From NCBI GenBank assembly GCA_023101725.1, contig JALJCO010012849.1, positions 558,001 through 622,000 on the forward strand: 64,000 bases of DNA. Reading direction: 5' to 3'. The DNA is from Atherinomorus stipes (taxonomy: Eukaryota > Chordata > Actinopteri > Atheriniformes > Atherinidae). The stretch's first letter is position 1, and every line of letters begins with the position of its first letter. This document shows, one piece after another, positions 51,901 to 60,354 of this stretch. Position numbers and translations under genes: made by a program. The notes under the pieces were generated by a model. That model worked only from the letters and a program-made list of their open reading frames with translations, had not been told where the DNA came from and ran no database searches.

Positions 51901-52408
51901 AAGAAGAGACGCTCGCGTTCATTTGAGGTCACCGGGCAAGCGGTGGGTGTTTTTTTGTCTTTTACATTCAGCAACAAATGATGTTTTTCATCTCGGCCAT
52001 GTGTGAACTCTTCCTCATCATCTCACTCACAGCTGCCTCAGACAAAGACCACCACAGCTCAGAGGTTTCGCCCTCTGGACAGCACATCAGACCCTCATCT
52101 GCACATTAATGGTCAACCCCAGGCCCCCATGCTGCGTCCTCAGTACAGAGGGGTCCCTCCTCTCGCCAAAGTCAGGCCTCCTCACACCACCCAGCAAGCA
52201 GGTAAACCTTCATCATCATCATCAAGAGGAGAGATCCTCCTTCCTCACTCATGATCTCTGAGCTTGTTTCATTTTTGCTCCCTCAGGCTCAAACGTTGAG
52301 TCCTCCACCGCCAACATGAATAACCTGAAGCGAGCGCCTCAGCTGCGGCAGCCCCAGCCCCTCCTGTACGTCACCACCACAGGTGCTCAGCGCACGCGCA
52401 GACACTGA
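17382..52408 (+). CDS. KIF19: KIF19, kinesin family member 19 (complete, 20 coding exons, 1012 aa)
   Basis: Exons: 17382-17420, 20114-20194, 40854-40964, 41050-41137, 42079-42215, 44445-44570, 44649-44843, 46421-46567, 46660-46782, 48008-48164, 48252-48426, 48639-48837, 48942-49212, 49298-49422, 49524-49687, 49781-49880, 50331-50454, 51557-51942, 52033-52201, 52287-52408. They total 3039 nt and all junctions keep frame. KIF19 is a kinesin-8 motor that walks to microtubule plus ends and depolymerises them, limiting motile cilium length. Residues 1-350 are the motor: P-loop GPTGCGKT (104-111), switch I NQTSSRSH (214-221), switch II DLAGSE (250-255). Residues about 350-655 are charged coiled coil. 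The tail is basic and proline/serine-rich. Human KIF19 is about 998 residues. The start [12 protein letters not shown] matches the family start. All motor nucleotide-binding motifs are intact. Confidence 0.97.
17421..20113. other. KIF19 intron 1
   Basis: This 2.7-kb intron contains composite element copy B (19290-20050), which ends 63 bp before exon 2. The remaining 1.9 kb (17421-19289) is AT-rich with no gene or element ends that I can support. Confidence 0.7.
19290..20050 (+). mobile_element. Composite hAT-type element, copy B
   Basis: It has the same outer ends as copy A (TAGGTATGGATGATATAATC ... TGTGCATCCCTA). An 8-bp duplication with one mismatch flanks it, CAAATTAA (19282-19289) and CAAATTGA (20051-20058). 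The inner element spans 19466-19893. At 428 bp the inner element is longer than in copy A because a block of about 120 bp around 19530-19720 is tandemly duplicated. There is no coding capacity. Confidence 0.85.
20869..21674. mobile_element. TTAA-flanked non-autonomous element (806 bp)
   Basis: The left end is TTAAAGGAGTGATGACATAA and the right end reads on the complement TTAAAGGTGCCATGACATCA. TTAA lies at both ends (20869-20872 and 21671-21674). There is no transposase. An 18-bp unit is repeated three times in tandem at 21454-21507. Confidence 0.72.
21454..21507. repeat. Three tandem 18-bp units
   Basis: The unit CTACGTAGAATGATAGAA occurs three times without gaps, the first copy starting TT and the last ending CC. 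Each unit contains the palindrome TACGTA. It lies inside the TTAA-flanked element. Confidence 0.9.
27819..27849. repeat. Poly(G) run of 31
   Basis: An uninterrupted run of 31 G is preceded by GGGAGGGA. It can form G-quadruplex structures. The exact length may be affected by sequencing. Confidence 0.9.
27964..28384. mobile_element. Degenerate hAT-type MITE
   Basis: It starts TAAGGGTGGGAGAAAAATAG and ends TTTGTCCCAGCCCTA, an imperfect inverted pair of the TAGGGGTGGGA family. The flanking 8-mers match at only 5 of 8 positions. It is AT-rich and non-coding. Confidence 0.5.
33859..33898. repeat. (AT)20 microsatellite
   Basis: A perfect dinucleotide tract of 40 bp directly abuts the interspersed repeat that follows. 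Confidence 0.95.
33899..34264. repeat. Common teleost interspersed repeat
   Basis: The segment contains blocks recalled from many fish genomes: GGGTACACCCTGGACAGG, TTTAGAGTGACTAATTAACC, GCATGTCTTTGGACGGTGGG and GAAGCCGGAGTACCC. No ORF is intact and I cannot fix the element class. Confidence 0.7.
34980..35351. mobile_element. hAT-type MITE with TAGGGATGTAATGATAAC ends
   Basis: The left end TAGGGATGTAATGATAAC mirrors the right end ATATCGTTACATCTCTA. The flanking 8-mers GTTAGGAA (34972-34979) and GTAAGGAA (35352-35359) differ at one position, a hAT-size duplication. This is a different family from the composite elements. Confidence 0.78.
35490..35745 (-). pseudogene. Tc1/mariner transposase C-terminal fragment
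   Basis: Minus-strand reading gives [20 protein letters not shown], matching the C-terminal end of Tc1-type transposases (a conserved EEW-IPQ-L pattern). Only this end is present, with no terminal repeats. Confidence 0.6.
37624..38478 (-). mobile_element. Composite hAT-type element, copy C (reverse orientation)
   Basis: This is the outer repeat in inverted orientation, flanked by TTTAATGA (37616-37623) and TTTAATGG (38479-38486), one mismatch in 8. The inner element is 37911-38206, flanked by ATATTTTG and ATATTTGG. Copy C and copy G share extra outer sequence (CACCTGGATTTTC and GACAGTTGTTC-type blocks) missing from copies A, B, E and H. Confidence 0.82.
39690..40015 (+). mobile_element. Partial composite element, copy D
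   Basis: Only the right half is present: inner-element sequence with GATATTTCAGTGTATCGATA, then the outer-repeat block GGATAACAAAACTGCTATTT and a TTTTAAAGTATCGGCATATT end. The left part and both flanking duplications are lost. Confidence 0.65.
42216..44444. other. KIF19 intron 5 with GC donor
   Basis: The exon ends CTCGAG and the intron begins GCAAGA, a GC-AG intron. The frame continues at ATCTACAATGAG, giving the kinesin sequence [12 protein letters not shown], so the site is right. Copy E of the composite element lies inside. The rest shows nothing I can name. Confidence 0.88.
43303..43854 (+). mobile_element. Composite hAT-type element, copy E
   Basis: The outer ends are TAGGGATGTTCAGTTTAATC ... 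CGTGCATCCCTA. The flanks ATGTTCTT (43295-43302) and ATGTTCAT (43855-43862) differ at one position. The inner element starts at about 43485 but its right end is deleted. Confidence 0.82.
46816..47906 (-). mobile_element. Tc1-type transposon with long inverted repeats in KIF19 intron 9
   Basis: TA flanks both ends (46814-46815 and 47907-47908). The ends CAGCCTGGAAAAAAAAGTAT and, on the complement, CAGCGGGGGAAAAAGTGTTG open inverted arms of roughly 200 bp that share CATTTATGTCCATAA-type sequence. At 1.09 kb it is shorter than a full Tc1, so it is internally deleted. A minus-strand transposase remnant is inside. Confidence 0.85.
47040..47600 (-). pseudogene. Tc1 transposase remnant
   Basis: On the minus strand, [14 protein letters not shown] (about 47590-47550) and [17 protein letters not shown] (about 47315-47265) are readable. 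These are the first and second catalytic aspartate regions. The intervening and C-terminal frames are broken. Confidence 0.8.
48008..49422 (+). other. KIF19: KIF19 stalk exons 10-14 (coiled coil)
   Basis: These five compact exons with short introns encode the neck and stalk. Exon 10 continues the motor with [19 protein letters not shown], and then heptad-like Leu/Glu/Gln/Arg-rich helices follow through exons 11-14. Exon 12 contains a basic [14 protein letters not shown] run and an acidic/serine [17 protein letters not shown] segment. Exon 13 is the longest coiled coil and includes [20 protein letters not shown], which resembles the mammalian protein closely. Confidence 0.9.
49524..52408 (+). 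other. KIF19: KIF19 tail exons 15-20
   Basis: The tail is mostly disordered, rich in Pro, Ser and Arg. Exon 18 (51557-51942) is the largest and carries three islands that I recall from mammalian KIF19: [11 protein letters not shown], the NLSSSTGE motif (residues 863-870) and [11 protein letters not shown] (905-915). The first and third are strongly basic and could bind microtubules or serve as sorting signals; that role is inferred. The last exon ends RTRRH before TGA. Confidence 0.9.
50455..51556. other. KIF19 intron 17, nothing recognised
   Basis: This is the largest intron in the 3' half of the gene. I see no repeat ends, RNA genes or alternative exons that I can support. Confidence 0.6.
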
Positions 52409-53200
52409 GTCCGGCACCAGCTGAGCGTGAACGCTGAACACGCTTAAATCCTCCCCGTTAATATGAACGCTGAAGGCCTCAGTGACAAACACTGAACACA
52501 CACACACGTCCTGGATAATGATGGCGCCGACGGGCTCTGAGACCCTCAAGTCTACAGACGCCAAAAATGCCTGATCTTTCCTGTCAAGTGTTTTCACTTT
52601 ATCTCGCTGTTTTTCCGAGTTGCTCGTTATGTCAGTCAGGATGATGTCGAGCTCAACATGAATACAAAAACTACTAATGTTTGCTCTTTGTGAGTGTTTA
52701 TGGTGTTTGTATCTATTGGGGAATCCTTATCAGGCTCATCACAGTGATGATGTATATAAGAATCAGGAAAAAAACGAGCTGATAAAAATACTAACAGCAA
52801 TGTGAATGTACATTGAGCTACGGCCTACTGTCAAATATGTCAGTGTAAATGTTTCTTGTAGTGAGATTGTTTTAACATGACAGATATTTGGGGGAAAACA
52901 TGAAACTGTTTGACTCATTGTGTGTTTGTGGATTCATCCCTGCATGTGGATTTATCCCTGCTCACACCAGGTCTGCATTTCCACACCAAAAATTCACTTT
53001 TTAAATGTTTTGTTTAAATCGACAGTAAAGCACAAGATTTTTTTTTTTTTTTTCAGATTAGTTGGGTAGTGTTTTTAATTGATTATTTAACTATTGCCTT
53101 TTCTTTTATGATGTTGACATTTTTTTCATAATTACTACTTTCTATTTTTCATTTTGTACTTTTTTTTGTACCCAAATAAATTGAATTGTGTAAAGTGTTG
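52409..53200 (+). other. KIF19: KIF19 3' UTR
   Basis: This is non-coding sequence after the TGA at 52406-52408. The best poly(A) signal is AATAAA at 53175-53180, followed by GTGTAAAG and T/G-rich sequence. The cleavage position near 53.2 kb is inferred. Confidence 0.65.
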
Positions 53201-55354
53201 CTTATTTTCCATTTTATTGTCTGCTGCGTTGTGTGTTTCCAGGAAAGATAAAGAAAGAAATTGCAGTAATTTTTTGTCATCAAAGACCAAATCACCGTAC
53301 AGTCCTTTGCAGTACAAACAGAATGATGATCTGAACAAATTTGCTTCACCAAGAAGCAGCTTTATGGATATAAAGGAAATTAAGCTTTATAGGCTCTCCT
53401 TCATATTTAAGTATTGTTCTTTATTTTGTAATTTGGTGATTGCTAAACTGCATAATAGTACTGGACCAGATAGGGGGAACAGAAGGAGTGAACAGAGGAG
53501 AAATAGAGACAAAGATGCAGAGAACAGCAACAGGTATGAAAACAGCTGTAGCTATTGGTGGTTACACCTGCAGGATAACAGTTATTGTGCAGATGTGTGT
53601 TTTAGTGAACGGGAAAGAAACCAGTTACATACACAAATGATTCTTTTCTCAATTTAGTCAAGTCAGGATCCTAAACTGAGGTACCAGTCAGTCAAAAAGG
53701 GTTTATTGAGATAAAACTGTTAAGTTTTCATTAGTAAAATAAAGATAAATAAATAAACACAGCTAAAACAAACATAGGTTTGCATGCATGTGTGGTTACA
53801 GATGTATGTCAAGCTCAGATCTGCGATCTTCAATGGGGACAGTCCGGTAAGACAATCAGGACAATAATGTCCATTTACCACCCAAAGACTCCTAAGGGGT
53901 GCAGCTGCAGGGCCAGCAGAGTAACAACCTTCAGTAACGAACCAAAACACTCACATTGGTGCAACGACAGACAAAAAAAAAAAAAAACATTTTCAGAAAG
54001 AAGGGAAAGAAGAAGAGAAACAGCATCTGGGGAGCACATTGAGCACAATGCTGCCTTGGCTTTAAATGTGCAATGAGCCAAAAGATTCAAGCAACGAGAG
54101 ACATTTCACAGTTGCAGAGACTCTCTGTGACTAGAACGGTGCTGCTGTAAGGAAAATGTTATAATTCTAACTACACAAACTACCTTTAGCACAATATCAT
54201 GAGTCAGGTCAAGAAAAAGAACATTTCTTTGCTTTTACAATGGATTAGTAAATGTTTTTTGTTTTCTTTTTAAATCCAGAAGCTCATATTTAGTGTTACA
54301 AGCTCGCCCTCTGCTGGTTAGTCTGAGTAAATGTTCCTCGTGCTGACTGTAGCAGCAGTCTGTAACCATAACACAGGTTCTCTGTTTCTGTTGATTCATT
54401 GATGGTTCAGGTTCTCTCTCTCTCTCTCTCTCTGTTTATGGTTGGGCCTCAGTTGGGAGGTGGACTTACTTTAAAGTTCATGTTTGTAAAAAATAATGGC
54501 ATAAGAAATGCCTTCTCCTAGAAGGCTTAGTTACAACACATGCTGCAAAACAGCTGAAGGGTTGAAGATGCAACTCTGACAACCCTAAAAGACAAATGCA
54601 CTATTAAACTTCAATAATCCAACTGGGTGCAGAAAAAAGCTCTGAAAGTTTTCCAGTCTTCTGAGCGGTGTAGAAGTGTGTATTGTTGTCTTTCTGCATC
54701 GGAGTGCATCTGCATAGATTAGTTGTGGCCAGTTGAAGCTGAAACCTATTTTAGAAAGCTGTAGGTGCATGTTGCACGAATTACTGAACAATGCGTAATT
54801 ATGTGTGTAATTATTCTATGATTTCAAAGTTGTATCAAATAAATGATTAAAGGCACAATAAGTGATTTTAGCCTGTCCACTGAGGTTGAAAACCTACTAC
54901 TGGCATGTTTCCAAATATCCACTTGGTAGGAACAGTGGAAACAGGTAGGCAGAGGATGAAACTGATAAACTTTCCAGATAGACGTGTGGTGTTGCACCTA
55001 ATTCTTTTTTTTTTTTTTTTTTACCACTGGCAACAAACTCATTTCAGTGGTTTCACTGATTGGGTAATTGTGTTATTTTTACTATGTGCCTTACATGTGA
55101 GGCAATTCTAAGTAAATATCTCTGGGCAAATATGACTGAATATTATTTACATAGTTGATTTGGGTCAATATTTTGTTTAACTGAACCAAATTAATAATAT
55201 AAGACCCTCAAAAAAGCAAAGGTCCAAGGCACTCTTCTTAGGATATAAAAAGCCTTTATTGTGGGATGGCTAAAACATTAAAACAAGTATAGATAGTATA
55301 GATTTCTTTTGTAATAATATAAGACGTTTATACTCATACAGAATACCACTGCAT
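53201..55354. other. Intergenic region between KIF19 and the AP-2-like gene
   Basis: No gene is supported. It contains a short CT tract (54413-54433), a possible TTAA-type fragment beginning TTAAAGGCACAATAAGTG at about 54847, and near 55200-55270 a segment whose complement reads AATAAAGGCTTTTTATATCC, a tail common in fish repeats. Confidence 0.5.
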
Positions 55355-55611
55355 TCAGTTTAGACAGAGACGGAAGTACCGCCTCCTTATTTCCCCCATC
55401 TGGATTTTGTCCAATAATAAACCGTTTTCGAGTGCGATTGACCTGTCAGTCGACCAATGACAGACGGGATTACTATTCTGGGCGGTAGTGCATGTATGGC
55501 TGATTTGCAACCCGCCGAAGCAACTGTAGAGAAGAAGGAGAAATGTCGCTTGCTTCGACTCGGACCGTTCTAGGATCAGTGTCCTTTTAGGAAAAAACTG
55601 ACGGCACCTCG
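55355..55611 (+). promoter_or_regulatory. Probable promoter and non-coding first exon of the AP-2-like gene
   Basis: The block is GC-richer than its surroundings. It contains CCAAT at 55411-55415 and at 55454-55458 and a GGGCGG box near 55480. Downstream the sequence reaches a consensus donor, CTCG|GTGAGTGGG, with GT at 55612. This would splice to the acceptor at 60160-60161. There is no cDNA evidence; the link to the coding exons is inferred. Confidence 0.45.
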
Positions 55612-57406
55612 GTGAGTGGGACAGCCGTATAGTTGCATCCAAAGTTAAGGCTTGTGTCATTCGTTGAATCAGTTAGTAGACTGGCGCTGCCTGCTTCACT
55701 TTTGTCCGTTTTATTCGTTTCAGGCCTGCTGGACAGAAAACAGACAACACTAAAGGCCGTCGGCCATGATGAATGTTAGTTACCTTGAATTCGACCGTTT
55801 TGATAGAAATATTGTCATTGTTAGTTTAGAGTCCGGGGGGTTCTGCACAACCAGAACACAGACCACTGACTTTTCGTGTCAAGAATGCTAAACAAAAAAC
55901 AAAAAATTGATAAGGCTTCATTTTAGGGTTGTGTATATATTTTTATATATCTATTTTAAAAAAAGTTTGTAGCCAGCCCATCAAAGCTATGGGGTCTCGC
56001 ACTGGCGCAAGACTCCCAACAGTGCGGTCATCATTATCTGTCTTATCTTGCACGTTAGTGTGTTTGTTTTTGTTTTTGTTTTTTTTGCCCAAGCTGTTTA
56101 TTTATTTATTCATCATGCTACGCTATGGAGTTGTGCTTCTGGATGGACTCACTGTTGGGAACATTAGTGTTTTGCCAAAAAAACACTATCTGAAGTGTTG
56201 TCTCCTTATGACCTCTGCTCAAAGTCATATTCAGTTATAATGACAGTTTTTTATATATTTCTATGTGTATGCTTCAAAATCAAGCTTGATTTAGTATAAC
56301 CTGCAATCATTGCCCTGCAAAAGAGGACCTGTGCTATCCTGTTTAAAAGTTGGGATAGTGTGTCGTGAATAAAACTAAATATATAAATCACACATTTAAT
56401 AGAAGATGATAAAAAATAAAATAATCTTTTCTAGAACTAGTAAGGCCTTTCCTAGAAACCATGCATGTTAATGCATCTTCACCAGCACGTTCTGTGAGCT
56501 GAAATAAGCAGGTTGCTCTTGAAAATGAGATCTTGTCAGTGAGATTTGTCTGTATCAACAAAGGTGTAAAAATATCATGTTAGATAGTCTTCTTCAGAAT
56601 GGAGGATGTGGTGGTCAGAAGTGCAGTTCTCACTTAAAATGAGTTAATGTTGAATAAAGTTGGACTCATGTCTCTGGAATAATTTTTGCTAGTACAGTTG
56701 AAACTCCGACTTTTTTTTTTACCTGATATTACTGAGATATTAAAGGATTAGTTCACCCACATAAGTATTTTACTTTATTTTCCACTTACCCTCATGGTGA
56801 GCAAGACTCTGGAGCCCTTTTTTAATATCCCCAAAGCCGTCGGCGATCAGGAAGGCTTCTTTTCCCCCCACTTTCACATAATGGAGTTCACCGGGATCCG
56901 AGCAAAAAAAAGGTCCATAAAAGTGCACAAAAACTTGTCAGTATTCCTCCATACTTCTCGTCCAATGTAATCCAACCGCCTGAGTGGGTAGCGTCCATAA
57001 TTTACTCAAAACGACATCATTTAGTATATTTTTAGAGCCTAAACAGTAGTACATCTTACTTCCACGAAGCACGCAAATGCGCGTTTACGAAACTACGGAA
57101 GCCTTGGCGTTCAGAGCCTACTCTGCAGATAATGCAAGCGTAGAAGAAGAAATTCGAAGTTTACATTGTGCTAAGAGCACCAGAGCTGCAGACAAACTGG
57201 GACAAACACAGGAGGGTCCAAGAGGGGTTGGATATTGATTTAAAATAAACAAACAAAGAAAAAGAGCGCGCGATCTCGTCTGCCGTGGCTCCCGTAGTTT
57301 TGTGAACGTGCATCGGCGTGCTTGCTAGACATGTGATGTAGTGCTGTTTAGGCTCTAAAAATATACTAAATGACGTCGTTTCGAGTAAATTATGGACGCT
57401 ACCCAC

Positions 57407-58162
57407 TAGGGCTGTGCGATATACCGATATGATATCGCAATATGATATTTACATGAGAGAGATATGATATTCACACATATTGTTATATCGCGGTATTAGT
57501 TGTGCAAAACTTTTTGCTTTATTTTTTATGACCCGGCTGCACCTTGACCAGCTACAAAGGGGTTACCTGATTATCTAATAAGGGTGGGAAAAAATATCGA
57601 TACATTGAAATATCTCTATTTTCAAATGCCGATACCATACCTATGTTTAAAAATGTGGTATCGATCTATTTTACAAATGAAATCATTGTGAGATATCATT
57701 GTTCTGTTACAAAATCTCATGAGATTTCACGAAATACCGCAAGATTTTGTAACAGAATGATGAAATCTTGCCGTATTTCATGAAATCTCGCAAGATTTCA
57801 TTGGTAAAATAGATCGATACCACGTTTTTAAACATAGGTATGGTATCGGCATATAAAAATATCACGATATTTCAGTGTATCGATATTTTTTTTCCCACCC
57901 CTATTACCTAAACTGTCTGGAAGACAATCCTCCCCAAGACTTTTACAAAGAAATCATAAAAAACCAGTCGACTATCTTTAAATACTTCGATTTAACAAAT
58001 ATTTCTAACCAGTGTTTTGTCAGTTCCGTCACTGCAGTGGAGCGATTCCTTTATGCTAAACATGTTTCAATACTGAAAAACAGCTGTTTGATATATATCG
58101 TATATCATCTTCTAAAACAAATATATCGTGATATGATATTTGGTCCATATCGCCCAGCCCTA
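57407..58162. mobile_element. hAT-type element with perfect 8-bp duplication (middle layer)
   Basis: The ends are TAGGGCTGTGCGATATACCG and ATATCGCCCAGCCCTA. The 8-bp target duplication CTACCCAC is perfect (57399-57406 and 58163-58170) and lies within the right arm of the fold-back element. It is non-autonomous. Confidence 0.9.
57579..57903. mobile_element. Inner hAT-type MITE (third layer)
   Basis: The ends are TAAGGGTGGGAAAAAATATC and, on the complement, TAGGGGTGGGAAAAAAAATA. The flanks TTATCTAA (57571-57578) and TTACCTAA (57904-57911) match at 7 of 8. It is the same family as the inner part of the composite elements, so that MITE moves on its own. Confidence 0.87.
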
Positions 58163-58987
58163 CTACCCACTCAGGACACTTGGATTACATTGGACGAGCA
58201 GTATAGAGGAATACTGACAAGTTTTTGTGCACTTTTATGGACGTTTTTGCCTCTGGCCCTGGCAAACTCCATTATATGAAAGTTGGGGGGAAAACAAGAA
58301 GCCTTCCCGATCGCCGGCTGCATTTGAGATATTAAAAAAGTGCTCCAGAGTCTTGCTCACCACGAGGGTAAGTGGAAAATAAAGTTAAATCATTCTGTGG
58401 ATGAACTATTCCTTTAAAAGGCAAATGGTATATTTTGCAGACAGGACTCTGGTGTATTTTTTGTTACAAACATGACATAAATTGGGAGAATACAACTAGT
58501 TCAATATTACTAACAAATATGGAACACAAATGGGGAAAAAAGTTCACATATCCCAGATGCTGTGTATTGATTTTTTTTTTTTTTAAATTCAGTCATCAAC
58601 ATATGCTTTAAGGATATCAGCAGCATATGCGTTCTTTAAGATTGTGTCTATTTTGATCAGTTTTACTGACAATCTGACAAACAATCTGGATTTGACTGAT
58701 CTGACCATGAAATGCTTTAGAAAAAAGTGAGCTTGCCTCAGTTCAGAAACACGAGATGCTCACAGTGGACTACGTGATTTACAGGATGTCTTTAGGCTTG
58801 AACCATGTGGTTCAGGGACATCTTCAAACTGCCATTTTTACTTTTTTTTTGTCATTCATATGACCAAAGTGCTGATAATTATGCTCTTTTAAAAGTTTGG
58901 ACACACTTTCCCATTTAATCCAATGGGAAAGTGTGCCCAGACCTTTGACTGAGAGTGTGCATGAATCAAGGCTCTGTAGCTGAAAAC

Positions 58988-59816
58988 TAAGGATGCACGA
59001 TATAATCGGCCCCCTATCGATATCGGCCTTAAAACTGAGTATCGGATATCGGCCACCCCACCGATATTTAACTGATATTTAACCAATCAGCTTGCTGTTT
59101 CTAAAGTCTAAAAAAACCAACAACTTCTTCTTCTTCAAAACTTCTTTTTTAGGGGCTTTAAAACTTTTAAAGACAGTTTCTTTTTGGATGTTCTGTGTGG
59201 ACAAAGTTTCTACATGATCACTTTTTGTAAATAACCAAATATTAGGCCTGGGAAAAAAAATCAATACACTGAAATATCGCAATATTTTCATCTGCAGATT
59301 TCATATTGATATTTGAACACACGATGTTGATCTATTTCACCTACGAAATCTCGTGAGATACCATCATTCTCTTATGAAATCTCACGTGATTTCACAAAAA
59401 CCTGCAAAACTTTGTAACAGAACGACAAAATCTCATAAGATTTTGTCAGTAAAATAGATCGATGCCGCATTCTTAAATATCGATATGATATCGGCATATG
59501 AAAATATCACGATATTTCAGTGTATCAATATTTTATCCCACCCTTACCAAATATCCCCTGTTTTGGGGATTTTTTTTATTTCTCAGGAAGAAGAAAGTCC
59601 AGGTGGTTCTAGGATATAAAGCACATATCCTATTATTGAACAACTGTCATTAAGTTTGACTTGTTATACAAGTTGAGGTATTTTTCATATTTTTCAGGTA
59701 TGAATATAACATGATTTATTTTTCAGCTTTAATATCAATATCAGTTATCGGCCACTTGGCCACATGGGTTTTAAAATATCGGATATCGGCCAAAATTCCA
59801 ATTTCATGCATCCCTG
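58988..59816 (+). mobile_element. Composite hAT-type element, copy G
   Basis: The outer ends are TAAGGATGCACGATATAATC ... TTCATGCATCCCTG. The outer duplication is not recognisable. The inner element 59243-59546 has a perfect 8-bp duplication, CCAAATAT (59235-59242 and 59547-59554). The outer sequence matches copy C, including the GTCCAGGTGGTTC and CAACTGTCATTAAG blocks. Confidence 0.85.
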
Positions 59817-60161
59817 ACATTAGTGTGTTTATGTTCATATTTCCTCCTTCAAATGAATATAATGTGATGAGATTTCTCACTAATTTTTACGAGTGTTTCC
59901 ACTGCTCCTTAGCAATTAGCAGACTTGCTTGTGTGGTTTTCTTGCCAAAGAGAGAAAACCTTACTCAGTATGCGCAGAGTGATTGAGTGCTTCTGTTTGG
60001 AGGAATTTTACCCCAAAGAAACCAGTTTTCAGTCATTGAAACTTCCCCTTCATTACATCTACTACTTATGCTGTAATAAGTATAAAGTTTATTTTAAAAT
60101 AAGGGGAAAACCGAACAATGTAATTATCGGGTACTAACTGTTTCTCCTTTTTCTATTTCAG

Positions 60162-60354
60162 ATGAAACCTCTGCTGTGGTGTTGCCAGGAGTAAATAGAA
60201 ATCATGAAACTGGATTAAACTTGTAACAGTTTTTATGTGAGAGGTTTTTACTTGACTCAGTTGGAGGCATTTAGCTTATGTTGCTTTTTTGTCAGGTTAG
60301 GGTGGTTGCCATTTGAGATTCCTCCTGCAGCTGAAGTAAGATTTCAGAAAAGCC
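60162..60354 (+). other. 5' UTR exon of the AP-2-like gene with upstream ORFs
   Basis: After the acceptor TTTCTATTTCAG, the exon starts exactly with ATG and an 11-codon frame (MKPLLWCCQE, stop). A second tiny frame (MKLD, stop) follows at about 60204. Both end before the main ATG at 60355. They could dampen translation. A further intron within this interval cannot be ruled out. Confidence 0.45.

Larger units (their letters stand above)
56740..58417. mobile_element. Fold-back TTAA-type element hosting two nested hAT-type elements
   Basis: The ends are TTAAAGGATTAGTTCACCC and, on the complement, TTAAAGGAATAGTTCATCC. Long inverted arms follow. The left arm runs to about 57105, and the right arm is about 57280-58417 once the 756-bp nested element is removed. 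Matching inner blocks include GCCTAAACAG with its complement, and GAAACTACGGAAGCC with its near-complement near 57285-57305. TTAA at both ends suggests a Kolobok- or piggyBac-like target. There is no transposase. Confidence 0.8.
55612..60161. other. Intron 1 of the AP-2-like gene (inferred)
   Basis: This 4.5-kb stretch is dominated by mobile elements: the three-level nest at 56740-58417 and copy G at 58988-59816. The remainder (55612-56739, 58418-58987, 59817-60161) shows no gene. Confidence 0.5.

Noticed and set aside
51537..51977. 146-codon minus-strand frame
   Set aside because: It is the antisense shadow of KIF19 exon 18, whose + strand reading matches the kinesin tail.
57875..58279. 134-codon plus-strand frame
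   Set aside because: It spans the edges of three nested transposons; the codons follow repeat sequence, not a gene.
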